NCBI GenBank assembly: GCA_024114885.1
Contig: CP099422.1
Span: forward strand, 2,666,001 to 2,730,000
Length of the DNA stretch: 64,000 nt
DNA from: Septoria linicola
Taxonomy: Eukaryota; Ascomycota; Dothideomycetes; Mycosphaerellales; Mycosphaerellaceae
Reading direction: 5' to 3'
Under the pieces are notes generated by a model. That model was not told the origin of the DNA. It saw nothing but the letters and a program-made list of their open reading frames with translations, and did no database searches. Both the position numbers and the translations under genes were made by a program. Positions 31,576-43,785 of this stretch are shown here, in pieces. The stretch's first letter is position 1. Each line of letters starts with the position of its first letter.

Positions 31576-34027
31576 CTAATTTTCTAGCACTTTCCTGAGT
31601 GCGGTTTGATCAAGACTCTTCATGATCGGTGGATGCTGAATCCTGACTTCGGGCCCAAAAAATCCTGGGATGGGTCCCATCTGGTTTATTCCAGGTGGCC
31701 GGAGCTTAGGCTTTTTGGGTGTAGCTTCCGGGTCGTCTGCAGACTTGCCAGTGCTACCAGATGCGACGCTGACAGCGCGGTTCATTTTCGGCGGCGGAGC
31801 AGATACGGTTGAATCCGTGACGGTGACTGTGGGTGTAGGCGATGCACCCCATTTTCCTAACATCCAGCCTCCAACTCTACTGCCAAGGCCGGGCTTGTTC
31901 GAACTCGGCTGTCGGTACAGAGTCGCGGGAGCCATGCCGCTCAGCAAACGATGACTGCTATCCATGGGTCGCGACATTGATCCAGCAACTTGAGCAGTGG
32001 CATCGCTCATCACGGCTTGTGGTGTGAAGGATCGCCCTCCGTACGGCGTCAGCAGCTGAGAAGGTCGTGACTTCAGCGTGTGAATGTCCATGCCTCGACA
32101 CGACAATATCGATTCGTGCGAAGTAGCTCGTCTCAGATTACGTGGCCGCGCAAGAGCTTGCGTGATCGCTTCTGAGAGTGGTGACATTGCATCAGATTCA
32201 TCTTCGCCAGGTGGGGAATCAGTGTTCTCCCATTCGAGCTCCTCTTCCTCCGGTATCGCTGCTGCAGGAGCGCTTTGCTGGTTATCAATCTCCCGCAGAT
32301 TCTCAGAACTAATGTCAAGGATGGAGTCAAGTGAAGGTCTTCCGCGATGGGATGATATCGAAGGCCGCTGCGAATGCATAGGTACACTCGAGATGCGTTT
32401 CGAGTTGACCGGCGCGAACATCGGTGATCCTGATTCTTCGGTGTCAGGGGTGGTCGGTCTGGAAGAATCTTGTCCAACATCACTGAAGACTCGGTCGAAC
32501 ATTGATGATGCACGGTTCGCAGACTGCGGCGAACTAGGGCCCGAGAAGCTTTGCGCGGACTGTGCAGACATGTAGGATTGGTCTGACATGTACGACCATC
32601 TTTTGCTGTGTGCTGCTTGTTGCCCTGGCAAGCTTGCTGCAGTTTGTGATAGAATGGCTGCTGTGTTGGAAGGAGTAGAGAATGAGCGACGAGGTGTGCT
32701 CATGCCAGAAGTGGGAGGCGTGAAGTGGCTTGGAGTCAGAGAGCCATATCGTTTCTTCTTGGGCCGTCGCACGATGGACGTCTTGGGCGTGTTTGGAGCG
32801 TGGTAGTGATGGTGAACATGAAGCTCCTGCGACGTAGCTCTCCGCATTTCCTCCTTGAGATGAGGCCGAACAGGTGAGGATGTCGCTTGAGCGACGTCTG
32901 TCTCGCCTACGATAGGCTGATGGATGTCCAACTGTTTCCTGAGCGTTTCCACCTCTTCGTTCGAGCTCTGAAGCATGTCTCGTAGTTCCACAATGCCCAT
33001 CTGCAGGTTCGCATTATCCTGCAGGATGTCCTTCACGAAGTGCGACACGACGTTCGTTCCGGTCCCAGCAGTTTTCACAGCAGCTGCTCCCTTCAGCCTT
33101 CCCGCGGCAGAGTCCAGCTCTCTTTCGACAACGTGCTGCCGCTCCATACGGCCGAGCACTTCCACGTGACGCTCCTTCTCTTCCTGTGCCTCCTTCTCGA
33201 TGCGCTCCATCTGGTCCTGGAGTCCGGACAACGTACGTTGAGCTTCCTGCCATCTTCGTAACGCCGACTTCTCGGATTCATCCTTCTGCTCCAGGGTAAA
33301 TTGCCATGATGCCTGTTCCCGCTCAAAGTCGGCAAGCTGCTGCTCGAGCTTCTCTGTACGCGACTGAAGATAAGACAATTTGCTCAGCTCCTGCTGCGTG
33401 CTACGCAATGTGGCCTGAAGGTTCGTGACTTGGGTGTCGGATTCGGCAACAGCAGTATTCAATGACTCCAACTGGTCCAGCAAGGTTCGGTTCTCTTCGA
33501 TAGCATTCGCGTTCCGTCTTTCCAGTGCTTGTTTCTCGACCTCTAGCGATTCAATCTGGGCCGCCATGGCCTTCCTTTCTTTCTCACTATCCAAAATGTA
33601 CTGCTCATGTCGCGTCAATAGCGCCTGCAGTGAAAACATTAGCGAGGACGCCATCTTGCCCGCTCGTCCACCGCAACCGTTGTTCATTCGCCGCTCACGG
33701 CCAGTTCTGCTCGCAACGTTGCATATACGCGACCACAGGTTCGCAATCCGTCGCGCATATGCACACACCGCCCGAGCCGCACCACAGATGATGTTGTTCA
33801 CGCGCCAGATGCATAAGCACACAATACACAATGGGACTTACCTTTCCGATCTGAGCGGCCGTGCGAACATCGCGCTCCAGTCCCGACAAGGCTTTCTCGT
33901 TATGCTGCAGGTATGCGCAGGCCTGGTCACCGCAACAACAGTGAATTGCCTGCCGCTCTGGAATGCTGGGCAAATCGCCGGATTCGTAGGTGTCTAGGAA
34001 GGAGCTGATCGGATCTTGACCGACCAT
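31576..34027 (-). CDS. Coiled-coil protein with Uds1 (up-regulated during septation)-type domain
   Basis: Exons 34027-33842 and 33624-31576 give 744 residues; the 217-bp intron (GTAAGT...CTGCAG) joins AAQIGK to ALLTRHEQYI. The N-terminus has a CCC...C cluster followed by LERDVRTAAQIGK. Then comes a long coiled coil (about 60-290) containing KQALERRNANAIEENRTLLDQLESLN, the signature I associate with the fungal Uds1 domain. The rest is Ser/Pro-rich and disordered, with a short conserved C-terminal end (LDQTALRKVL). In fission yeast the family member is up-regulated during septation, so a structural or scaffolding role at septum or cytoskeleton is likely, though not shown here. The open frame extends upstream of 33624 through the intron; that extension is not coding. 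Confidence 0.8.
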
Positions 34028-34929
34028 CCTGGCGCTACCTGTACTATAGGCGAGGACGGAGTCCTCATAGTATGCGATGTCGAAAGAACGGAGCAGTAAG
34101 CGGACTTAGGTGAGTGTCTGTGTTTGCGTGTTTGTGTATGGACTGCCGAATGGCTGGGATGTGGGGTGCACGTTTGATGCACGTCGATGCGCCTTTGAAG
34201 TCAAAGCCCGCCAAGGGTGTCGCAATGACCTGTCGTCTGCGCCTCTGACCCAGGCTTGCGTCTTTTTGTCCACTGCCAGCTAAGCTAGCGATGCAGCAGG
34301 CAGCACGATATCAAGTCATGTGCCAACCGATTGTCGACAGTGGACGGTCCGCGAGACAGCACGATGTTTGCACGAGGTCAGTGTCGATGCAGTGCCTGCA
34401 AGGAAGAAGCCTGGCGGGCGACGAGAAGCCGACATTCACGACCGGACACCGTAAAACCTGGTCCTCTCAACGGCGCCCGTACCTGTAACGGCGAGCTCTG
34501 TAGCAGAGATGGTCCTTGTAGGCGACGTAGAATTTTTCTGCAACGAACATAGCATGACCAAGGATTCTGGTGCGAACATGTTCTTTAATGCAGGTACGGA
34601 CATCGTGGTGCTGATGAGATTGTAGATACGACGGAGTGTTGCGAGTTGAACTCTGGAACCTCACGAGACAAGCACTGTCAGACAAGCACTGTCAAAGGAG
34701 ATTAGCCATAACGTTGCCCGCTCTCGGTTCCCTCACTCAAAGTGGTATCTTGTCATGCGGCATTCGTGCAAAATATGTCCTGTCTGATGGTTGGCAGCAT
34801 GCTCATGCCAAGGTCAACAACTTCGACCCGCAAGACAACGCACGGTTGGCCTCCAGCCTAGTTCGACCACAAGAAACACAAGCGCAGTCCCTTTCGGTCA
34901 ATGTCCAACTCCACATAAGGATCCTTCTC
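34028..34929. other. Intergenic, with a small tandem duplication
   Basis: Promoter of the coiled-coil gene and 3' flank of the next minus-strand gene. Only the 14-bp tandem repeat at 34667-34694 stands out. Confidence 0.6.
34667..34694 (+). repeat. Perfect 14-bp tandem duplication
   Basis: The unit GACAAGCACTGTCA occurs twice head to tail. Non-coding; probably a replication-slippage product. Confidence 0.9.
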
Positions 34930-36639
34930 TCAAGCATACCTGGCCTGCGTGAATGGAGGACCGTAGCTCGTCATCTCAATCTGTCCCAGGCCGAGCTCGC
35001 AAGAACGAATGAAGTCTTCAAGATATCCACTCCTCACCCCATTTCCATGCAGAATTGGAAGTCGATTCGTCCTACCAAGCGTCCAGGTCGTGGTATGTAG
35101 AGCCATCGCGTTGTTTGCTCTTGTATCGTCAGGACGCACCGACGGTGCTGGCCTGCATACAGATCTCGTCACTGCACAAACTGGAAATGCCAGGAGCCAG
35201 TAGTTGCGTGGTCTACCGCCTGGTGCCTGTTTCTCACTATACTCAATGACGAACCAGTCGAGCAGCTGCCGCACTCCGAACTGCTCGCTGCCAGCTTGCT
35301 CGATGACTGCATGACTAGAAATGGTCATTCGCGTCACTTTCAGCTTGAACATCGGAGAAGGTGGTCTACAACCCTCTTCATGCTTCCGATAAATGTCGCC
35401 AAACATGATCTCCGTCAACTGGGACTGCCGACAGTCTGTGTCTGCGTCTAGAAGCCACTCGCAGACCTTGCGGGAGAGGTCAGGTCTCCAATGCAGAGGA
35501 GCTTCGGTGATCTCTTGTTGTACCGCGTGCGTGTATGGGGGTGGTGAAGCTCTGTTGTAATGTGGCAGAAGCGGCGGGAACAAGGTTACGCGCTGCGGAT
35601 TGAAGGAGGGCACGCGGGCCTGGGTGCGTGGACTGCTTGCAATGGGTGACAGTGACTGAGATGTCTGGTTTGAGGCTCTCCATATCATGTTGCCTGTCAG
35701 AGGTGCTGGAACCGAGTCGGCGTTGGCGCTGGAGGCGACGCCCGTCGTGTTGGCATCTAAGTGCAGACCCATCTGATTTGGGTGCTGAAATGCTGGTGTG
35801 GGCGGCAATGGCTTGTCATTGTTCATCCAACTTGCAGCACCTCCCGTGGTGTTGCTGGTCACAGGTGATCTCATGGATGGCCCGAAGGCACTGCTCGACG
35901 CACTCGCGCCCGGTTGAAAGTTCACGTGGCTATTGAGTTGGGCCGCTCTCCGGTTCTGGTGGTCATACGAGCTCGAGGCGCTTGGGAGCTGCTGGAAGTG
36001 GCCATACAGGAGCTGACCTTGATCTTGCTCGTCTTGAGTTCCACGAAAATGCGGTCTCTGCGCTGGTGGCTGTTCGGACTCCAGGCCGTCCTGCGGTTTT
36101 CTCTTCAGACTGGGTCTTGGCTGCTCCTGTACGACTTGCCGCGGTGTTGGACTTGGACTATCGATCACGAAGTTGGGGAGCGTGGCAAGCATCGATATGT
36201 CGTCCCCCATGCCTGGAGTGGGCAGTCGAGGTCGTCCGATCGCCTTTTGCGGCATCAGCCAGACCCTCACCTGATTCATGTCGAACCACGGCTCGGCCGC
36301 TCTATCGCCAGCGATGGCTTGAAGCCTTCTCGTTGCTTCCTGCACGCGTGGTGTCTGCTGCGCCCGGAATCCCAGTGCATTCCAGGCATCACCTTGTGCT
36401 TCGACTGAATCGAGTCGCATCGCGTCCTCTGAATCTGGACCGGTGTTGGATTGTGATGAAGGGATGGAACTGTTGGAAAGTCTCAACGCGGAGTCAGTGA
36501 CCGCACGGGCAATATTCTGAAACATTCTGAAGTGAAGCAGAGGTAAATGCTGCATGTGAAAGTGCATAAGTGCATAAGGGAAACAATCGTGCGTGCATAC
36601 GGCGCCAGTTTTGAACATACCATGTGCTGCATAAACCAT
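34930..36639 (-). CDS. Hypothetical protein, mostly disordered with a folded C-terminal region
   Basis: Single open frame of 569 codons from ATG 36639; a second in-frame ATG at 36525 (MFQNIARAVTDS) gives a more natural start, because the first 38 residues are Cys/His/Phe-rich and look like 5' UTR. Residues about 70-380 are Pro/Ser/Gln-rich and low in order. The last 180 residues look folded: WRPDLSRKVCEWLLD, LTEIMFGDIYRKHEEG, LLDWFVIEYSEK, YWLLAFP. I do not recognise the family and see no membrane segment or catalytic motif. It could be a fungus-specific regulator. Confidence 0.6.
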   Translation of the reverse strand: MVYAAHGMFKTGAVCTHDCFPYALMHFHMQHLPLLHFRMFQNIARAVTDSALRLSNSSIPSSQSNTGPDSEDAMRLDSVEAQGDAWNALGFRAQQTPRVQEATRRLQAIAGDRAAEPWFDMNQVRVWLMPQKAIGRPRLPTPGMGDDISMLATLPNFVIDSPSPTPRQVVQEQPRPSLKRKPQDGLESEQPPAQRPHFRGTQDEQDQGQLLYGHFQQLPSASSSYDHQNRRAAQLNSHVNFQPGASASSSAFGPSMRSPVTSNTTGGAASWMNNDKPLPPTPAFQHPNQMGLHLDANTTGVASSANADSVPAPLTGNMIWRASNQTSQSLSPIASSPRTQARVPSFNPQRVTLFPPLLPHYNRASPPPYTHAVQQEITEAPLHWRPDLSRKVCEWLLDADTDCRQSQLTEIMFGDIYRKHEEGCRPPSPMFKLKVTRMTISSHAVIEQAGSEQFGVRQLLDWFVIEYSEKQAPGGRPRNYWLLAFPVCAVTRSVCRPAPSVRPDDTRANNAMALHTTTWTLGRTNRLPILHGNGVRSGYLEDFIRSCELGLGQIEMTSYGPPFTQARYA

Positions 36640-37480
36640 CCTATTTTACTCGCAACCATGATCTGGCCGACAAAATCTTCAAGCATGTCACGAAGCAATG
36701 GTAACGCCGAACTCAATCTGACCCATTGTGTGGCTCATCGGCGCGCCCAATCGCATCTTCGAGATTCTGCTTTACTCTTCTATACCAGCTAACCTACCTG
36801 AAAGTACAGAGTCTTGAGAATTTGCGAGAGTCCTTGGTCACTGTTCCCACCAGGTCCGATGCCTTCACAGAATCGCCGTCCAGTGCGACATTCCACATTG
36901 ACCTCGATCCAACTCACTTCACTGCAAGCAAGTGCTACGATGTACACATACAGTTTCCTGTCTGTCAAACGTAAGTCTCGACAACAATATGGACATCGTT
37001 AGAGCGGCATCACGGATCGCTAAGAACGGAAATGTAGCAGTCGCACTCATCGATTTATTCCGGGTCATTATCAACAATTACACAAGACTCGTCAACGCCA
37101 GAGAACGTCGCGCGTAAAAAATCACACTCGAGCATGTCAAGAACGAGCGCCGTGCAACGGCACTAGAGTCACGCAGAGTCACACACAATACAGAATGATC
37201 CAGAGAATCCACCTGCGGCTAGACCGAGGGTGTGTACATTATACAAATGTGGCTGCGTGTGTACTGATAACTGTCGAGGGCAATCCGCGCGACGAGAATG
37301 TCATCCAGCAACCAGTGACCCGAGACGAACCCAATCCAGTACTGCAGAACTGTTCCTGCGAAATGCGACACATCTGGCTCCGTAGACACTATCTCAGCAA
37401 TGAGTGATATGAGAATGTTTATCGATGCTCAAATTTTGTGCTTTCTGTGGTGCTCGGTATGCTTTCGCTCTGGCGTAGTA
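36640..37480. other. Intergenic, no supported gene
   Basis: Between the disordered protein start and the 3' end of the GH16 locus. A 42-codon plus-strand frame at 36989 encodes a tidy amphipathic peptide but has no other support. Confidence 0.5.
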
Positions 37481-38474
37481 TCATGACCCCACCGGTGGAA
37501 GTCCCAGTCCAAGATGGCGAGAGCGGACCAGCCGTGATCGATGTTCGTACAATTGCTCCTTGTTGAGCTGCTCTTCCTTGACAGACGTCGTATCGGCAAC
37601 CCCAGATTCTGAAAATTTCAAGTCATGTAGGCCAGCAGTGCCCGGCTCGATTGGAGGTGTAGGCTGATAGGTGGAGTGATGTTCCACTTGTTGCTCTTGA
37701 TAGACTCGCAGTGCGTCGACACTCCAGTATGCGTCCTTGAAAGCTTCCGGATGATTCATGACCCAATCTTTGCAAGAATGGCCGGTCTTTCTTGCACAGC
37801 TCTGATTCCCAACAACTCCATACCCTCCGTCAAAAGTTGGCTCTGGCGGCCATGTGCTGTTGATGGGAGTAGACGTATTGCATTGCTTCCCATCTGCCCA
37901 TCCGCCACAAAATGTAATGTCGAATATGATGGAGTGGTTTCGAAAATTCCGCCCAATATCGCAAGTCAGGTAGAACTTGCTCAGTGGCAGGCCCCATGGA
38001 GCCGGGTCTGGATGTTCTCCTAGTGGGCCAGAGACATCATCTCCCCGGCATGAAATGCGTGGGAAAAAGTAGATGGCGATGTATTCGTCGGTCCAGTCTG
38101 TAGCATAGATGCCGCCTCCTATGGCGTTCAAGCCATCAACGTAGGATGTTGTGTCTCGAGTTCCGATCGAGCAACCAGTGTTATCAGTGCCGTTCTCTCC
38201 GGACACACAACGCGTGTACAGGACCTCTCCATAATGATTGGGGCTCATAGTAGGACTGTCGTGTGTCTTGTTGCTGAGCAAACAACCAGGACCAGTATGC
38301 AAGGTCATTCTGTTCGCGTGGAAGTCATTGATACCTTCGATAATGTCGATCTCTCCGTTCTTCGGCCATGACGGACCGTATGTCCAGAATGCCGGCCTGG
38401 GCGGGGTGTCAGTGGCGATGAGGGAAGCAGCAAGCGTTTGTCGCTTACCACACTCCGCAGGTACTGAATACCAT
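37481..38474 (-). pseudogene. GH16 endo-beta-glucanase, 5' part missing
   Basis: The readable part begins near 38474 (exon ending 38449), passes a 52-bp intron (38448-38397, GTAAGC...CCCAG) and continues to the stop at 37481. It contains CGVWPAFWTYGPSWPKNGEIDIIEG, the GH16 catalytic box ExDxxE, and the C-terminal part with FDITFCGGWADG, an NNP-like Cys-rich segment (SCKDWVMNHPEAFKDAYW) and a Pro-rich tail. Family members need about 100 further N-terminal residues, including a signal peptide and the first beta-strands. Upstream of CGVW the frame stays open to about 38570 but reads unlike GH16, and I find no signal peptide before 39.7 kb. Either the 5' end is lost or it lies in exons too diverged to see. 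Intact members hydrolyse 1,3(4)-beta-glucans outside the cell. Confidence 0.7.
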
Positions 38475-39698
38475 ATAGTCTGTCCTATGCCTATTAGGAA
38501 CTTCTGAGTTCAGCACGAACCTCTCCAAGACTCTGAAGCCAGATCTGCGACGATCGGGTGGCGATCGGGATCTATAACACCCTCATGCACTCGTAGGACT
38601 CCGAGCTAGCTGTTTCGCGTATGCACCGAACAAACTGTAGGCCAAGGGTTCGTGGCGCGTCATAAGCTTCAGTGTACTGTACTGAATGAGGGCTTAGGAC
38701 TGCCTCTCGCGAACTGAGGAGCATATGCGTGCCGTCTTCCGTGCGCCGGCAATATGAGCGTGCAACGGCAGCATGTCACAAATTTCGGAGGTGTAACGCA
38801 ACAGGTATGGCTCTTTCCAAAGGCTGCGCCAGGATCTCTCACATGGGTATCAATGTCGTCTTGGACTGCTGCGACACTCTACCTGCTCGGTGAACAGTGC
38901 CTGACGGGACACCGGTGTTAGTCAAATATGCCAAGAAGAGGTCGTAGTGCCGTGGAGGATGATCTAAATCGTGCTCGGGCGCCATCACGTCACGACGTTC
39001 GTAGCAACCCCAACGGCAGCCCAGACAGCGCGTGGTGAAGAGTTGCCTGACATGGTATGCTTGTATTTCTGATTCGTGATGAGACGGCCACGAGCAGATT
39101 TTCGGAACGTGGTCTTCAAGATAGAATGAGGCGTACTGTAGTAGTCACCAAGTAATGTTACATCCATCGGAGCAAGAGGAAGAACAGTTCCACTTCGTCT
39201 TTGTCGTTAGAATAGTTGCTGACACGCCACGGCCCGCTAGTTTCTGATACATGGCAGCAAGGCAACGCCCGCAGTTGAACCCTTTGGGATTTGTGTGGCA
39301 GAGCAACAACCACGTCACGCCGAGCGGATCTGTCGACACCCACTCTGTCGCCCAACTCGCACATTATTGTATGAACACGAGCAGGTGAATTGTGTCAAAG
39401 GACAGCGACACCAGTCTCATTCAGCCAAGGTCACACAGTGAGCACTGAAGGATACCAAGGGCTCTTTTCCGTCCATCGATCATATGCATCAGAAGGAAAG
39501 CACAACCGAGTTGTTTCCTTCTTCAGCTGTTGGCAGACTCGATTCCTTCCTTTATCTCTAGACGGCCACGCGATACATTCATGCGATTTAATGTGTCGGC
39601 CGTGACACTCGACATCCACATTCGACCGTCGGCTTATGCAAACATCTGCACATCTTCACAGCTACATGTCTGCCTCCACGGCCACATAGTCGACAATC
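38475..39698. other. Intergenic, no supported gene
   Basis: Searched on the minus strand for the missing GH16 N-terminus without success. Otherwise holds the promoter of the J-domain gene. Confidence 0.5.
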
Positions 39699-42600
39699 AT
39701 GGTCAAGCCCGACCTTAAGCACAACTGTACGTCTTGAGCCTCAGATGACCATGGTCACTTCAGGAAGCCCAAAACAACTAACTGAATCCTCAATCAGACT
39801 ATCAGGACCTCGATCTGCCAACCACCGCCTCAGTCGACGATGTGCGCAAAGCCTACCGCAAGCTCGCCTTGCAGTTCCACCCCGATCGCAATGCCGGTAG
39901 AGAGGAGGAATGTGTGCCGCGGTTCCAGGCCATACAGGCAGCCAACGAGATTCTAAGTGATCCTACATCGAAAGCGAAGTACGATGCAGACAGGCGCAAA
40001 GTGGGGCTATATCCTTCGTTCAGCAAACCCAGTGCACCTGCAGCAGGCAATCCTTATGCTGCGCGATCAGACTTTCCGCCTCCACCACGACGCACGCAGC
40101 CTGGAACATGGCAGCGACCAGGAGCACAGACACAGCCCAGTGGAGCTGACAGATTCGCGAATTTTGCGCGTACAGCTGGTTCGACACCTCAGAAGAATCC
40201 CGCGGCAGACAGGACACAGCAATTCCGTGCATGGCAGAATATGAAAGAGCCCAATACCGCTCCGCGCCCCAACCCTCCCGAAGTGCCTCCTCGGCAGCCT
40301 CCACCTCGATCGCCACAGCCACCAACGCCTGGCGCTGCTCCCACATCAGCTCGACCTCGAATGGGCAGAAAAGATACGCAGCTTCCCACAGAAGAGAAGA
40401 TTCGGGCTGGTATGCGGTACGGATCAAGCGCAGCTCCGAGCGCTGAAGAGGCGGCGAGCCATCAGTCTGCATGGCAGGCCTCCCAACAGCAGAAAAGCGC
40501 AGGTCAGCCTGGGTTAAGTAGCAATGGCCAGCGCAGACAGCCGCCAGCGACCCCAAAGCGCCCGGGCGGATTTGATCCAAACGCACCAGGCTCGGATGAG
40601 AGAGCAGCACCACAGTCGAGTCACTACGTGCATAGGCATAAGTCTGAGGACTTTGGCAGAGCTGCTTACCCACCACCTCCTCCAGGACCTCCTCCAGCAT
40701 CCACATCTCATTCGCCCACATCTCCAAATATGCAGCGACCATTTGCCGATCCATTGCGCCCTTTTAAGAGTAGGGCGTCCAATGAGGACGCGCCGTATGC
40801 AGAGGCCAACCGGACAAGTACACCCTACTCCTCGTACAGCGGTGAGAAGACCGCTTTCGCTGCTGAAGGCATTCGACGCTCGGCTAGTGTTCGAGACACC
40901 ACAAAGCTATCACCAGAAAGCGCGAAGAGCACATCGTCTAGAGCGCGCAGCGTTGATCCGGCGACCAGGCGCAAGCAAGCGACTCATAGCAGTCCTACTA
41001 ATACTACACGAGGCAATGGTTTCGCTGCTGGCATGTATGACTCGTCTGAAACGGACGATTCATCAGACGACGAGGACATCAGTGGAACCCCTGAAGAGAT
41101 ACCAAATCCAGCACAGCCAAGCACGACGTCCTTAAACACCGCGGAGCATGGAGGTCCTGCAGCTAGGCCCTTGAAGACCCCGAAGCCGCCAAGTCGCATT
41201 TTCAACAGAAATGGAGCAACACCTCAAGTTCCGCCAGCGGCCAACGACGGAGCAACGCATACTGACGGCGAACAGCCGAACATGCAGCAGCGCAAGAAAA
41301 GCGAAAACATGTACGGCAACCCTTCCTTTCAGTCTGATTCGACCCCTTCTTCTTTTGATCGCGCAAATTGGATCGCCAAACAGTTTGGCACTGGCAAAGC
41401 AAAGGGTGGTAAGCCGAGCAAAGCCAGTGTCCCTTCTTGGGCAATTCCAAGTTCTGTCTCGCCCTCGACGGGGCAGTCGAAGAAGAGCATTGCTTCTGAA
41501 GCCAACAGAACGACTTCTACAGCTATGAACGTACAGGTTACTGCTTCCGCGTTGTCAAATACTCAACTATCTGACGACGCAGTCGCACTTGATGCCTTTC
41601 GAGGAGAGCTCAAGCGGAGACTTGGTCATGTGGAGCAGCTCAACCAGCTCGACATGAAGATGTTTCACGCCGCAATCTGTCTTCTACGAGATGGAGGTTC
41701 AACAGACAATGCGGAGTTCGACACTTGCCTTCGCGATGTTCTCGCTCGAGTTCCTGTCAGCGTCGCCACATTGCCTAAGAAGCTTGCTAACAACGCGCCT
41801 CTCAACAACAGCTTTGCATTTCCGATCGATGGCGACACCTTCAAGCAGACTTCAGGTAAAAGTCGAAGCGTAGAAGAAATCAACACAAATTTCTCACCGA
41901 ATGGCTTCCACGGCAGATTTGAGGGGTCTGGGGACTATTTTACGGATACAAATTCTCGAAGACCATCGCCCACGCACCGCCAGTCCTCAAGACGTGGTCA
42001 GCGTGCCGCCACTACCGACTCCACACCGCTCAGTAATGGCACATCACCAATGAAGCCTCAACTCCACCATAACGGTAGCGATGCGTCTCTTCCGGGCTCC
42101 GGCGCTCCGTTCAGCCAAGAAGCATGGCAAAAGACATTCAGCGATGGCGCGAGTTTCTGGCCCCCTCCGCCACCAAATCCGCCAGCCTCGAGGGTGCCTA
42201 GCAGAAAAGGCAGTCGTGTTCACAAAGCTAACGGCAATGGACCAACACTGGGTACGGCGAAGCAACCACATGTCGTGGACGATGATGACAACGTGATCGA
42301 AGTCGACCGGAATGGTCGTCCCATGCACGGCGGTCCGCCTGCCGACGAAGGCGATGCTATGGATATCGATACTCCGCCGCAGTCCACAAAGATGCCGTTC
42401 GTGGATTCAGGTACTCCGTCTCAGCCTCCAAATCCGAAGGAAGCACGACTTTACTCCGTAGAACCATCAGAGTGGCGGCAGCAGCAACATTCGGCACAGC
42501 AGCAGACGCAACATCACCGACCAACTTCAAGCTCTGCGCGACGAGCTGAGCGCAAATCGGCAGGAGAATCCAGCTTCAATGTCAGCCTAGATGATCTACG

Positions 42601-43108
42601 TCAAACCGAGCCATTTGTGCAGAATAACGAAGGACTGAAGAACCTGGGCGACCTGGGTACTAGTCTGCCTTTCAGCTCCAAAGCGTCATCGGCAGTGCCA
42701 ACAGGAAAGCCGCACCTATCTAAGGCGATGATCAAGACGGTTCCAGCAGCGCCAGAAGGACCTACAAGGCTTACTAGGACAAGCTGGGAGGCATATGCTC
42801 AGAACTTTTCGAATTATCTTGTCAAATTCCACAATTGGAACCAAGACTACTTGCGCCACTTCGACAGCTTGGACAGAGAAAATCAAGATTGCGCCAGGAG
42901 AGGCTGTGGCTGGCTCCTGCAAAGTGGAGATACTGTCAACGGGCCCGGGGGCTTTGGTAGTTATCGGCGTGCAATACTCGAAGAGCACCAGTCGCGTGAG
43001 GCATGGAGTAAAGGTCGCGAGGTGCATTTGGAGGCATTGAAGGCTTTTGAGAAGATCAAGGACCGAGTACGCGCTTTAGTCGAGTCGGGAAATCTGGCGG
43101 ATGTATAG
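39699..43108 (+). CDS. Large J-domain (DnaJ/Hsp40) protein with disordered middle
   Basis: Exons 39699-39726 and 39798-43108 give 1112 residues; the 71-bp intron (GTACGT...AATCAG) restores MVKPDLKHNYYQDLDLP before the J domain. The J domain occupies residues 9-75 with the HPD motif (FHPDRN) needed to stimulate Hsp70. There is no G/F region or zinc domain, so it is a class C (type III) DnaJ. Residues about 80-950 are Pro/Ser/Gln-rich and disordered. A conserved-looking helical cap closes the protein (TRTSWEAYAQNFSNYLVKFHNWNQDYLRHF ... ALKAFEKIKDRVRALV). Fungal proteins of this layout are common but not characterised to my knowledge; the cap may bind the client or locate the chaperone. Confidence 0.88.
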
Positions 43109-43785
43109 GATCTTAGGCCTGTCAGAACTTTGAGACGGGTGCAGAAAGTGCTTGGTACATTTCGTCAAACGGGGAAGGTGGTGAGCGTCGGTATGCAGCG
43201 GGAGCGCTGATGATTTTTGAGCATGGCGAAGGGCGTTGCTGGTTTAGGGCGGCTTTAAAGGCCTTGAAGCGTATAGGCCAGGATGGCGCGGCTGCATTGG
43301 TGAACAGAGGCTGTTTCACGACCATGATAGAGCTACCTAGTGTTTATGTCTTATACCCACATTGACAACTCTGCAAAAGAGGAAGTACTTCAGCACATGT
43401 CATTATCGATCGTCCCATCGCGCGATGTAGCGGGCGGACCCAAGCCTGACATGTGCAGACTAAGTTAGACAGCGCACGGGTTTTTGTAAGTGAGTGTCCG
43501 TGCGCTCTGAGCGACCTGCCCCACTACGAACCACCATGGATCATCACGGCAGTCACGAGTTGATTGAGGCAACACGATTAACATCTTCCACCTGCTTCTA
43601 TCCTGCCGAGCCAGAACTGAACGCATTCGACTTCCGTAACAGGAATTCCTTGCAGTCACGTTACAGCACACTCGATCGCCGCAGGACAATACGACTCAGC
43701 AGTTCCGAACACGGAAGTCATCATCGGAGGCGTGGGCAGCAAGACAGTCTGGAAGTGTTGTTGAAGAACAACAGGAGTAATCACA
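43109..43785. other. Intergenic, promoter and 5' UTR of RAD6
   Basis: No supported gene; the region from about 43500 is probably RAD6 leader. Confidence 0.55.

Noticed and set aside
33625..33831. Extension of the coiled-coil gene frame upstream to 33831
   Set aside because: This is the intron; the strong GTAAGT donor at 33841 and CTGCAG acceptor join the conserved halves.
36989..37117. 42-codon frame encoding an amphipathic peptide
   Set aside because: No splice, promoter or family support; such frames occur by chance.
40020..40754. Antisense open frame inside the J-domain gene
   Set aside because: Arises from the Pro/Gln-rich codon bias of the sense strand; no family resemblance.
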